Shown here in pieces: positions 14,315 to 21,017 of a stretch of DNA of 24,431 nt (its first letter is position 1; every line of letters starts with the position of its first letter). The stretch comes from CAZAXU01 sp964489245 (GTDB lineage: Bacteria > Bacteroidota > Bacteroidia > Flavobacteriales > Flavobacteriaceae), in assembly GCA_964489245.1 (NCBI GenBank), contig CAZAXU010000031.1:1-24431 (forward strand), given 5' to 3'. A program made the position numbers and the translations under genes. The notes below the pieces were generated by a model that did no database searches, was not told where the DNA came from, and saw nothing but the letters and a program-made list of their open reading frames with translations.

Positions 14315-15592
14315 CTAAGCATTCACACCAAATGCTTTTTTTATTTTTTGGACTTGATCAATTTTTTCCCATGGAAACAGTTCTACATCAAAACTCACTT
14401 GAATACATTTTCCTTCGGTATAATCATATCTTTCAAAGACCTTATGGATTTTTTTTGGTTTTCTTCCAAAATGTCCGTAGGCGGCAGTTTCCGCATAAAT
14501 GGGTTTTCTCAGGTTTAGAGTTTTTTCAATTCCTGCCGGAGTCAGATTAAAAATCAGGTCTATTTTTTTAGCAATTTCACTATCGGAGAGTTCCACTTTG
14601 GCAGAGCCGTTGGTGTTTACATAGATACTCACGGGTTTTGCCATGCCAATGGCATAAGAAAGCTGAATCAGAATTTCGTCTGCCACGCCTGCGGCAACCA
14701 GATTTTTGGCAATATATCTGGCGGCATAGGCTCCGGATCTGTCCACCTTACTGGGGTCTTTTCCTGAAAAAGCACCACCGCCGTGTGCGCCTTTTCCGCC
14801 ATAAGTATCCACAATTATTTTTCTTCCGGTCAATCCGGTGTCACCATGAGGACCGCCGATTACGAATTTTCCGGTAGGATTTACGTGATAGACAATTCGG
14901 TCGTTGAATAAACGCCGAAGATCGGGAGATAGCCCTGATTTAAGTCTCGGAATGAGCACGTGCAATATATCGTGTTTGATTTTTGCCAGCATTTTTGTTT
15001 CATCGGCATCAAAATCGTCGTGTTGAGTGGAGACCACAATGGTGTCGATGCGCAAAGGTTTGTGCGTGTCTGAATATTCAATGGTCACTTGACTTTTGGA
15101 GTCAGGGCGCAAATAGGTCATTTCTTTGCCTTCTTTTCTGATGTCTGCCAAAACTTTTACAATTTTGTGAGATAAATCCAAGGGCAAAGGCATATAATTT
15201 TCGGTTTCGTTGGTGGCATAGCCAAACATCATGCCTTGGTCTCCTGCGCCTTGTTCTGCTTTGTTTTCTTTTACAACGCCTTGGTTGATATCCTCGGACT
15301 GGTCGTGAATAGAGGATAACACACCGAGAGATTTATAAGAAAAATAATAATCGTCTTTATTATAGCCTATTTCCTTGATGACGTCTCTTGTGATTTTTTG
15401 CACGTTGACATATGCTTTGCTTTTCACCTCTCCCGCCACCACAACCTGACCGGTTGTGGTCAAAGTTTCAATGGCGACTTTAGACTCAGGGTCAAAAGCC
15501 AAAAATTGGTCTAGCAGTCTATCTGATATTTGGTCGGATATTTTGTCAGGATGTCCTTCTGATACCGACTCCGATGTGAATAAATATGACAT
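14315..15592 (-). CDS. metK: S-adenosylmethionine synthetase
   Basis: Makes S-adenosylmethionine from methionine and ATP in the cytoplasm; active as a tetramer with Mg and K. 425 residues, normal for Bacteroidota (Escherichia coli 384). The N-terminal FTSESVSEGHPDKISDQISD carries the His and Asp that bind ATP/Mg. Then come GAGDQGMMFGYA, the C-terminal nucleotide loop GGGAFSGKDPSKVDRSGAYAARYIAKN, and GHFGRKP near the end. An insertion around VKVLADIRKEGKEMTYLRPDSKS accounts for typical lineage-specific lengthening. It is monocistronic. A promoter and a SAM-II-like RNA leader precede it, suggesting that the product SAM represses its own gene. Confidence 0.97.
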   Translation of the reverse strand: MSYLFTSESVSEGHPDKISDQISDRLLDQFLAFDPESKVAIETLTTTGQVVVAGEVKSKAYVNVQKITRDVIKEIGYNKDDYYFSYKSLGVLSSIHDQSEDINQGVVKENKAEQGAGDQGMMFGYATNETENYMPLPLDLSHKIVKVLADIRKEGKEMTYLRPDSKSQVTIEYSDTHKPLRIDTIVVSTQHDDFDADETKMLAKIKHDILHVLIPRLKSGLSPDLRRLFNDRIVYHVNPTGKFVIGGPHGDTGLTGRKIIVDTYGGKGAHGGGAFSGKDPSKVDRSGAYAARYIAKNLVAAGVADEILIQLSYAIGMAKPVSIYVNTNGSAKVELSDSEIAKKIDLIFNLTPAGIEKTLNLRKPIYAETAAYGHFGRKPKKIHKVFERYDYTEGKCIQVSFDVELFPWEKIDQVQKIKKAFGVNA

Positions 15593-15637
15593 GTTTTTAG
15601 TTTTTTATAATTTGATAAAAACAAAGCGAGAGTATAG

Positions 15638-15697
15638 GACTGTGTAGGCAATTTTAGCATTTTTTGTAAAGGTTGCAAGCAGTCAAATCTCTCCTTT
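15638..15697 (-). promoter_or_regulatory. Candidate SAM-II-like riboswitch in the metK leader
   Basis: Read on the minus strand, the leader contains AAAGG...CCTTT (15697-15693 with 15672-15668), a 5-bp stem with a 20-nt loop. The loop holds GATTTGACTGCTTGCA. After the stem comes an A-rich linker and TGCTAAA (15659-15653). These are the conserved blocks I recall for the SAM-II (metA RNA) class: GAUUUGA, GCUUGCA followed by CC, then AAA..GCUAAA. A pseudoknot can form: loop GACTG (15684-15680) with downstream CAGTC (15642-15638). That second pairing is ~10 nt further from GCUAAA than in the classical form, so it is a variant if real. The RNA starts just after the predicted transcript start and ends ~45 nt before the metK ATG. 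Confidence 0.6.
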
Positions 15698-15710
15698 GTA
15701 TTACAGACTG

Positions 15711-15745
15711 CAAATCTAATATTTTTTATGTGATATATAAACAAA
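15711..15745 (-). promoter_or_regulatory. metK: Promoter of metK
   Basis: On the minus strand TTTG (15745-15742), 23 bp counted between the TTG and the -7 box, then TAGATTTG (15718-15711). This fits TTG-N17-23-TAnnTTTG fully. The predicted start is near 15705, which places the riboswitch-like fold at the very 5' end of the RNA. Confidence 0.6.
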
Positions 15746-15754
15746 AAAAATACT

Positions 15755-15762
15755 TATTTTTG
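15755..15762 (+). promoter_or_regulatory. Candidate -7 box of the hydrolase-sirtuin operon
   Basis: TATTTTTG, a perfect TAnnTTTG match, 74 bp before the alpha/beta hydrolase ATG. No TTG element was found at the expected distance. It is divergent from the metK promoter and only ~10 bp away from its TTG element. Confidence 0.3.
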
Positions 15763-15836
15763 GGATTGATTGATAAACACTGCCTCGGTTGATAATATTT
15801 GTCGGATGCGCAATGTAGAACAATAAAAAAATAAAC

Positions 15837-16703
15837 ATGGCAAAAAAGAAGAAGAAAAACGGGATGCAGATTCCACGGGTGATTATTCATATTGGAAAAT
15901 TTATTCAATTTTTTTCACCTAAATTGGCAACTTCCTATGTGAGATATTTGTTTCAAAAGCCTATTCGGCATAAAACACCCAAACCGGAGCACAAGATTTT
16001 GCAGTCGGCAGAAATATCTTATTTGGATATTCCCGAGATTAAGAAAAAAGTGGCGGTTTATCATTGGGGAACCGGAGATAAAAAGATTTTAATGGTGCAC
16101 GGATGGTCAGGAAGAGCAACGCAACTCTATCGCATTGTAGAAAAGCTTTTGGATATGAACTATGAAGTATGGAGCTTTGACGGACCTGCTCATGGCAAGT
16201 CTTCAGGGCGCATCACCATGATGCCGGAGTTTATCAAAACAGTTGAAAAAATTGTAGAAACTCATGGAAAATTTTATGCCGCCGTTGGTCATTCTTTGGG
16301 GGGAATTGCTTTACTCAATGTGCAGGGAAACCATGCGGCATTTGATAAAATATGCGTAATCGGCACTCCGGATTCTATCAAAGATATTTTCTATGGATTC
16401 GTGAACAAATTGGAGCTAAAAAGAAAAGTGGCGGAATATTTAATCGCTTTTTTTGAGAAAATCACCGGAAAAACAATTGAAAATTTTCACGGAAGCCATC
16501 ATACGAAACAAATTGATATTCCTGTTCTCATCATACACGATGAAGAAGACTATGAGGTCCCTATCAAGGATGCAATTAACAATCATAAATATTTAAAACA
16601 CGGTAAGCTGATCAAAACCAACGGATTGGGGCATGCAAGAATTCTTAAAAATCCGGAGGTGGTGGAACAAATCACATCTTTTATTCAATCAAATCAATCT
16701 TAG
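15837..16703 (+). CDS. Alpha/beta hydrolase
   Basis: A 288-residue cytoplasmic alpha/beta-hydrolase-fold protein. The N-terminus MAKKKKKNG is strongly basic. The oxyanion-hole motif HGWSG lies near residue 88, the nucleophile elbow GHSLGG near 150, the acid Asp probably in HDEEDYEVP, and the catalytic His in GLGHARIL near the C-terminus, so the triad is complete. The substrate (ester, thioester or peptide) cannot be told. The gene opens a four-gene plus-strand operon. The sirtuin start codon lies one base past its stop (TAG-G-ATG), which indicates translational coupling. Confidence 0.88.
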   Translation: MAKKKKKNGMQIPRVIIHIGKFIQFFSPKLATSYVRYLFQKPIRHKTPKPEHKILQSAEISYLDIPEIKKKVAVYHWGTGDKKILMVHGWSGRATQLYRIVEKLLDMNYEVWSFDGPAHGKSSGRITMMPEFIKTVEKIVETHGKFYAAVGHSLGGIALLNVQGNHAAFDKICVIGTPDSIKDIFYGFVNKLELKRKVAEYLIAFFEKITGKTIENFHGSHHTKQIDIPVLIIHDEEDYEVPIKDAINNHKYLKHGKLIKTNGLGHARILKNPEVVEQITSFIQSNQS

Positions 16704-16704
16704 G

Positions 16705-17409
16705 ATGAACAAAAAAACCAAAATAGTGGTGCTCACCGGAGCGGGTATGAGTCAAGAAAGCGGCATCAGCACTTTTCGAGACAGCAACGGCTTATGGAAT
16801 AACCATGATATCATGGAAGTGGCATCTCCCTTTGGCTGGCAAAAAAATCCTGAACTGGTTTTGGAATTCTATAATCAGCGCAGAAAACAATTAAATGAAG
16901 TGCATCCTAATGCTGCTCACCATGATTTGGCAAAGTTGGAAAAATATTTTGAGGTGCATATCATCACACAAAATGTAGATGATTTGCATGAACGTGCCGG
17001 AAGCACCAAGGTTTTGCACCTGCACGGAGAACTTTTTAAAGTGCGAAGCCAAAAGAATGAAAATTTGGTCTATGATTGGAAAAAAGATTTGAGCATAGGC
17101 GATTTGGCCGAAGACGGCGCACAGCTAAGACCGGATATCGTATGGTTTGGAGAAAGTGTTCCAAATATTATGATTGCTTCTGAAATCACAGAGCAAGCAG
17201 ACATCTTTGTCATTATTGGAACCGGCATGCAAGTCTATCCGGCAGCCGGATTGATTCATGCGCTGAAAACAGATGTGCCGATTTATTATATCGACCCGAA
17301 ACCCCATCCGATTGGCACAGCTAATCCTTTGGAAATTATCGGTGAAAAAGCCACTTTTGGAGTTGCCAAATTGGTGAGAAAACTAATAAAAAATATTGAA
17401 AGCAAATGA
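16705..17409 (+). CDS. Sir2 family NAD-dependent protein deacylase lacking zinc cysteines
   Basis: A 234-residue sirtuin. The start at 16705 gives the normal N-terminus MNKKTKIVVLTGAGMSQESG; the frame stays open further upstream inside the hydrolase gene. NAD-binding GAGMSQESGISTFRD (12-26), QNVDDLHERAGS (89-100), catalytic His107 in LHLHGEL, and GTGMQVYPAAGL are all present. Tyr56 and Arg59 in FYNQRRKQL match the Tyr-x-x-Arg pair of class III (CobB/SIRT5-type) sirtuins that prefer succinyl- or malonyl-lysine. The small zinc domain has no Cys; indeed the protein has no cysteine at all (…KVRSQKNENLVYDW…). The CxxC...CxxC zinc site is thus lost and the loop must fold without metal. From memory, this also occurs in other Flavobacteriia. 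Its stop overlaps the next start by 4 bases. Confidence 0.92.
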   Translation: MNKKTKIVVLTGAGMSQESGISTFRDSNGLWNNHDIMEVASPFGWQKNPELVLEFYNQRRKQLNEVHPNAAHHDLAKLEKYFEVHIITQNVDDLHERAGSTKVLHLHGELFKVRSQKNENLVYDWKKDLSIGDLAEDGAQLRPDIVWFGESVPNIMIASEITEQADIFVIIGTGMQVYPAAGLIHALKTDVPIYYIDPKPHPIGTANPLEIIGEKATFGVAKLVRKLIKNIESK

Positions 17410-18083
17410 AGATAATTTCAATAAATAAAGAAGTAGAAATAAAAAATCATGATATCATCAATACGGATGAAAGAAATTTCTATGAAACAGATTTAGATGG
17501 AGTTGATTATGTGATTGTGAGTGGAGGAGACGGCTTGTTGCGCAGGATTATTCAGTCCATTGTGATTGAAGGAAAACATAAACCCAAGATTATCATAGAT
17601 GCACAGGGGTCTTTTAATGTGATTGCCAAGAAATATTTTGTTCCGAAACTTGAAAAAATTTTAAAAAAATTGGAAAATAAAGAAAAACCGGAAGTCAAAA
17701 AACAAGATATCTATAGGCTGAATGATCATATTTTTTTGTTTTCTGCCGGAAATATGCATGATGCACTTCATATTCATCTGTCTGAAATTTTGAGAATAGG
17801 TTGGTTGAAAAAAGGCTTTTTGAAGTATTTGATCTCCGGTCTGTTGGTGTTGCCTATTGCCATTATCACACTCCCGTTTTTGTTATTTTCTAAGAAAAGA
17901 TTTTTTATTTTTACGCCTTATAAGCTATTCAATTTCATGAATTTATATTCAAAAGTAAACGAATTGAATATCGATTTGAAAAATGAATATAACTTGATTG
18001 AAATTGATGGAGATTTATTGATTGTTGAAAAGAAAGCAATCAAAATCAAAAGAATTGATCAAATAGACATTGTTGTCAAATAA
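17406..18083 (+). CDS. Degenerate diacylglycerol-kinase-like protein
   Basis: A 225-residue protein that follows the plan of the DAGK_cat/YegS lipid kinase family (PF00781) but is short and altered. VIVSGGDGLLRRIIQSI (37-52) corresponds to the nucleotide-binding GGDGTxNEV; the Thr, Asn and Glu are missing. IIIDAQGSFNVIAKK (62-76) stands where families have PxGTxNDFA. HIFLFSAGNMHDAL resembles the conserved N-x-x-s-xG-x-DA strand, and IEIDGDLLIVEKKAIKI the C-terminal strands. A hydrophobic stretch (141-162, YLISGLLVLPIAIITLPFLL) may lie in the membrane. The loss of key residues suggests it binds but may not phosphorylate lipid; substrate unknown. It overlaps the sirtuin stop by 4 bases (ATGA) and precedes the S41 gene by 13 bp. 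Confidence 0.7.
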   Translation: MKIISINKEVEIKNHDIINTDERNFYETDLDGVDYVIVSGGDGLLRRIIQSIVIEGKHKPKIIIDAQGSFNVIAKKYFVPKLEKILKKLENKEKPEVKKQDIYRLNDHIFLFSAGNMHDALHIHLSEILRIGWLKKGFLKYLISGLLVLPIAIITLPFLLFSKKRFFIFTPYKLFNFMNLYSKVNELNIDLKNEYNLIEIDGDLLIVEKKAIKIKRIDQIDIVVK

Positions 18084-18096
18084 AAACCGATTTGAA

Positions 18097-19554
18097 ATGA
18101 AAAATATAAAAATTATTTTTGCGCTTATGTTGCTTCTCATTTTTGCTTCTTGCAAGAAAGAAGTCTATTCACTTGATCAAAAAACCATGGAGATCAATGC
18201 TTTTGTGTGGAAAGCAATGAATGCGTATTATCTGTGGAAGAATGATGTTCCTGATTTGTCCGATTCAAAATTTGAAAGCCAAAAAGATTTAAATCGATAT
18301 TTGGAAAAACATTCAGACTCAAAACGTTTTTTTGAGCATTTGATTTATGATAGAGAACATATTGATAAATGGTCATGGATTGTTGATGATTATAAAGCTT
18401 TAATTAGATATTTTCAAGGAGAACGAGTCAGTTCCGGAATGAAGATAGGTTTGGTTAGAGAAGCGCAAGGCAGCGACAATTTGTTTGCCTATGTGCAATT
18501 TGTTTTGCCCGATTCTGATGCGGCAACCAAAGGAATTCAGCGCGGAAATGTTTTCAGAATTATTGATAACCAGCGCATAACGGTTCAGAACTATCAAGAC
18601 CTGCTCAGCCATGACAGCTATGATATTGAGTTGGCAACTTGGAATGGAAACAATTTGGAAGATACGGGAACCGTGATTCATCTCAGCAAAACTTCATTGC
18701 AAGAAAATCCGATTTTTATCAAAAAAGTAATCCGACAAAACGGCAAAAAAATCGGTTATTTGATGTATAACGGTTTTACTTCGACCTATGATTCGCAACT
18801 CAATGCCGCAATAAGCTATTTTCAGTCGGAAGGCATAGACGATTTGATTGTTGATTTGCGCTATAATCACGGAGGAAGCGTGGCAAGCATGCAATATTTT
18901 GCTTCGATGATTACGGGAAGTTTCACCGGAAAAACTTTTTTGAAATATGAATGGCATCCGGATATGCAAGCTTGGATGCAAAATCAATATCCCGAGAGTT
19001 TAAAACGTGATTTTATCAATAAAATGTCCGGCGGAGAAGCAATAAACAATTTGAATTTGAATCGGATTTATTTTATTACAACCAAGTCCAGTGCTTCTGC
19101 CAGCGAGTCTTTGATCAATTGTCTAAAACCCTATATCAACGTGACACAAATCGGCACGGAAACCCATGGAAAATATGTGGCATCCATCACCCTGTTTGAT
19201 TCTCCAGATTTTGGCTATGTGCCTGAAGATATCAATCCGAATCATAAGTGGGCGATCCAACCCATTGTGCTCAAAGTGGCAAATGCCAATAACGAAACTG
19301 ATTTTGTCAACGGACTTCCGGCAGATATCTATCAGCATGAGAATTATCAAAATTTGGGCATACTTGGCAACGAAACAGAACCTTTGTTGCAAAGAACTTT
19401 GCAAGAAATTTTAGGCACAACCGCTCCGGTTTATAAACCGACTGGAAGCTTTGAAGAAATTTATTATACACAAGATCAATTTGAAGATGAAATGTATTTG
19501 GAAAGAGAAAGTTTGAAGTTTATGGGAGCTTGGAGGAAGCTCAAAGCTGAATGA
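18097..19554 (+). CDS. S41 family peptidase, lipoprotein
   Basis: A 485-residue C-terminal-processing-type (tail-specific) protease. The ATG at 18097 begins a lipoprotein signal peptide ending IFASC; an in-frame TTG at 18070 is less likely. After an N-terminal helical part (AFVWKAMNAYYLWKNDVPDL) comes a PDZ-like region (FVLPDSDAATKGIQRGNVFRIIDNQRI), then the catalytic core. The core has IDDLIVDLRYNHGGSV, the nucleophile Ser in KSSASASESLINCL, and the general-base Lys in GTETHGKYVAS. So the Ser-Lys dyad is intact. It likely degrades or trims proteins in the periplasm or at the outer membrane. It is the last gene of the operon; the following gene is convergent and no clear terminator was found in the 54-bp gap. 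Confidence 0.9.
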   Translation: MKNIKIIFALMLLLIFASCKKEVYSLDQKTMEINAFVWKAMNAYYLWKNDVPDLSDSKFESQKDLNRYLEKHSDSKRFFEHLIYDREHIDKWSWIVDDYKALIRYFQGERVSSGMKIGLVREAQGSDNLFAYVQFVLPDSDAATKGIQRGNVFRIIDNQRITVQNYQDLLSHDSYDIELATWNGNNLEDTGTVIHLSKTSLQENPIFIKKVIRQNGKKIGYLMYNGFTSTYDSQLNAAISYFQSEGIDDLIVDLRYNHGGSVASMQYFASMITGSFTGKTFLKYEWHPDMQAWMQNQYPESLKRDFINKMSGGEAINNLNLNRIYFITTKSSASASESLINCLKPYINVTQIGTETHGKYVASITLFDSPDFGYVPEDINPNHKWAIQPIVLKVANANNETDFVNGLPADIYQHENYQNLGILGNETEPLLQRTLQEILGTTAPVYKPTGSFEEIYYTQDQFEDEMYLERESLKFMGAWRKLKAE

Positions 19555-19608
19555 AATGCACAGACGAAACAAAATTTAAAAATTACGGCGACTTGGAGAT
19601 TAAAGGTT

Positions 19609-20514
19609 TTACTTTTCTTTTAAGCTCGTGATTTCTCTAAACAGTTGCTCCAGATTTTTATTTTTTTGATGCATTTGCAAGATTTTCAGTCCTTTCTGAT
19701 TGGCAAAATCAAATATAACGGGACGCATATCTTTTTCCGTATTAAAAGCCATACACCAAATATGATCCATCAGATTTTCTGCAGCATCAAGATAGGAGAG
19801 TTCATCGATAAATTCCTTCTCAATACGAACGTCAAACTCCACTTCAATGATTTGTTGCTGTCCGCTTTTTAGTTTTGCCAAATCTTCGTTTGCAACGATT
19901 TTTCCTTGGTTGATAATCAAGACTCTATCAGCCATTTGTTCAACTTCTTGCATGATGTGTGTGGAGAGAATAACCGTTTTTTCTTTTCCGACTTTTTTAA
20001 TCAAATTTCTGATTTCCACCAATTGATTGGGGTCGAGTCCGGTGGTGGGTTCGTCAAGAATCAACACATCGGGATTGTGGAGTAGGGCGGCAGCCAATCC
20101 CACGCGCTGGCGATAGCCTTTTGAGAGTTGTTCAATTTTTTTATGGGCTTCAATACCCAAGCCCGTCTCTTCTATAACTTCAGCAATTCTCGTAGCGGAA
20201 ACCTTATAAACAGAACGAATAAATTCCAAATATTCACGCACATACATATCCGGATATAAAGGATTATGTTCGGGTAAATAGCCAATATGTTTTTTGATTT
20301 CCAAGGCATTTGATGCAATATCCATATTGTTAATCAAGATTTTTCCTTGATTTGCCGGAATATATCCGGTCATGATTTTCATCAACGTGGATTTTCCTGC
20401 ACCATTTGGTCCCAAAAGCCCTGATATTTCTCCTTTCTTGATTTTAAATGAGACATTATCAAGCACTTGCTGGTTGCCGTAAGATTTGTATATATTCTCG
20501 ACTGTTATACTCAT
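19609..20514 (-). CDS. gldA: ABC transporter ATP-binding protein, GldA-like
   Basis: A 301-residue cytoplasmic ATPase subunit of an ABC exporter. Walker A GPNGAGKST (~35-43), signature LSKGYRQRVGLAAALLHNP, Walker B VLILDEPTTGLDP and the switch His in LSTHIMQEVEQ are complete. A ~90-residue C-terminal extension follows (IIEVEFDVRIEKEFIDEL...LEQLFREITSLKEK). The sequence from MSITVENIYKSYGNQQVLDNVSFKIKKGEI onward is close to what I recall for GldA of Flavobacterium gliding motility, which works with the permease/accessory pair GldF-GldG encoded elsewhere. No permease is next to it here. Whether the organism glides is not shown by this gene alone. The start overlaps the stop of the small membrane-protein gene by 4 bases. 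Confidence 0.85.
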   Translation of the reverse strand: MSITVENIYKSYGNQQVLDNVSFKIKKGEISGLLGPNGAGKSTLMKIMTGYIPANQGKILINNMDIASNALEIKKHIGYLPEHNPLYPDMYVREYLEFIRSVYKVSATRIAEVIEETGLGIEAHKKIEQLSKGYRQRVGLAAALLHNPDVLILDEPTTGLDPNQLVEIRNLIKKVGKEKTVILSTHIMQEVEQMADRVLIINQGKIVANEDLAKLKSGQQQIIEVEFDVRIEKEFIDELSYLDAAENLMDHIWCMAFNTEKDMRPVIFDFANQKGLKILQMHQKNKNLEQLFREITSLKEK

Positions 20515-20771
20515 TTTTCAATAAATTTTTTATAGATAATGCCGGCAGTATATTGTGCAGCCATAAAAGCAATTATGTTGAAGATTAAAGAACGCCACGT
20601 AAACCCGATATTGAAGTGCATTTTATTATAAATGCGCAATAGAATGATAAAAATAACGGGAATATGAATGGCTAGCATCCAATTTCTCGATTTAAACTTG
20701 CTTTGAACTCTCCAAAATCCGAATGGAAAGGCAAGTAAAAATACGATGCTTGCAAACAAATAATCACCCAT
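20511..20771 (-). CDS. Small three-span membrane protein upstream of gldA
   Basis: An 86-residue hydrophobic protein with about three membrane segments: MGDYLFASIVFLLAFPFGFW, NWMLAIHIPVIFIILLRIY and SLIFNIIAFMAAQYTAGIIY, ending in a basic tail. I chose the ATG at 20771, because a TACCTTTG box ends 4 bases before it and an upstream in-frame Met (20801) would lie before that promoter. I do not recognise the family. It overlaps gldA by 4 bases (ATGA), so the two are translated together. A role in membrane anchoring or assembly of the GldA transporter is an inference from position only. Confidence 0.75.
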   Translation of the reverse strand: MGDYLFASIVFLLAFPFGFWRVQSKFKSRNWMLAIHIPVIFIILLRIYNKMHFNIGFTWRSLIFNIIAFMAAQYTAGIIYKKFIEK

Positions 20772-20775
20772 TGGG

Positions 20776-20783
20776 CAAAGGTA
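20776..20783 (-). promoter_or_regulatory. Candidate -7 box of the small membrane protein-gldA operon
   Basis: On the minus strand TACCTTTG, a perfect TAnnTTTG match. The nearest upstream TTG is 15 bp away, slightly short of 17-23. With the ATG only 4 bp further on, the RNA would begin at or next to the start codon (leaderless), unless an undetected promoter further upstream is used. Confidence 0.4.
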
Positions 20784-21017
20784 AGAAATTAATATAAACA
20801 AGCAGGATGTGATGGAAACAGTTTGCCGAATAAAGATTATTAAAAATCTTAAGAGTAAAGTGATTTGAAAGCCAAGGATTCCAAAATTTTAGAAAACAAG
20901 CATCTGTTTTTATAAAATATTATTTTTCGGTGGATAATATGCTTTTTTTTATTTATTTTTACTTGTCGATTTTTCTTATAAAAAAACTATCGGCGTGAAT
21001 TTTTTAAATTTAACATC

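Noticed and set aside
15593..15637. Transcription terminator as the output of the metK riboswitch
   Set aside because: No stable GC-rich hairpin with a T-run was found before the ATG; if the aptamer is real, control is more likely at translation start.
16633..16704. Upstream extension of the sirtuin
   Set aside because: It overlaps the hydrolase gene and has no sirtuin similarity; the ATG at 16705 gives the family's normal N-terminus.
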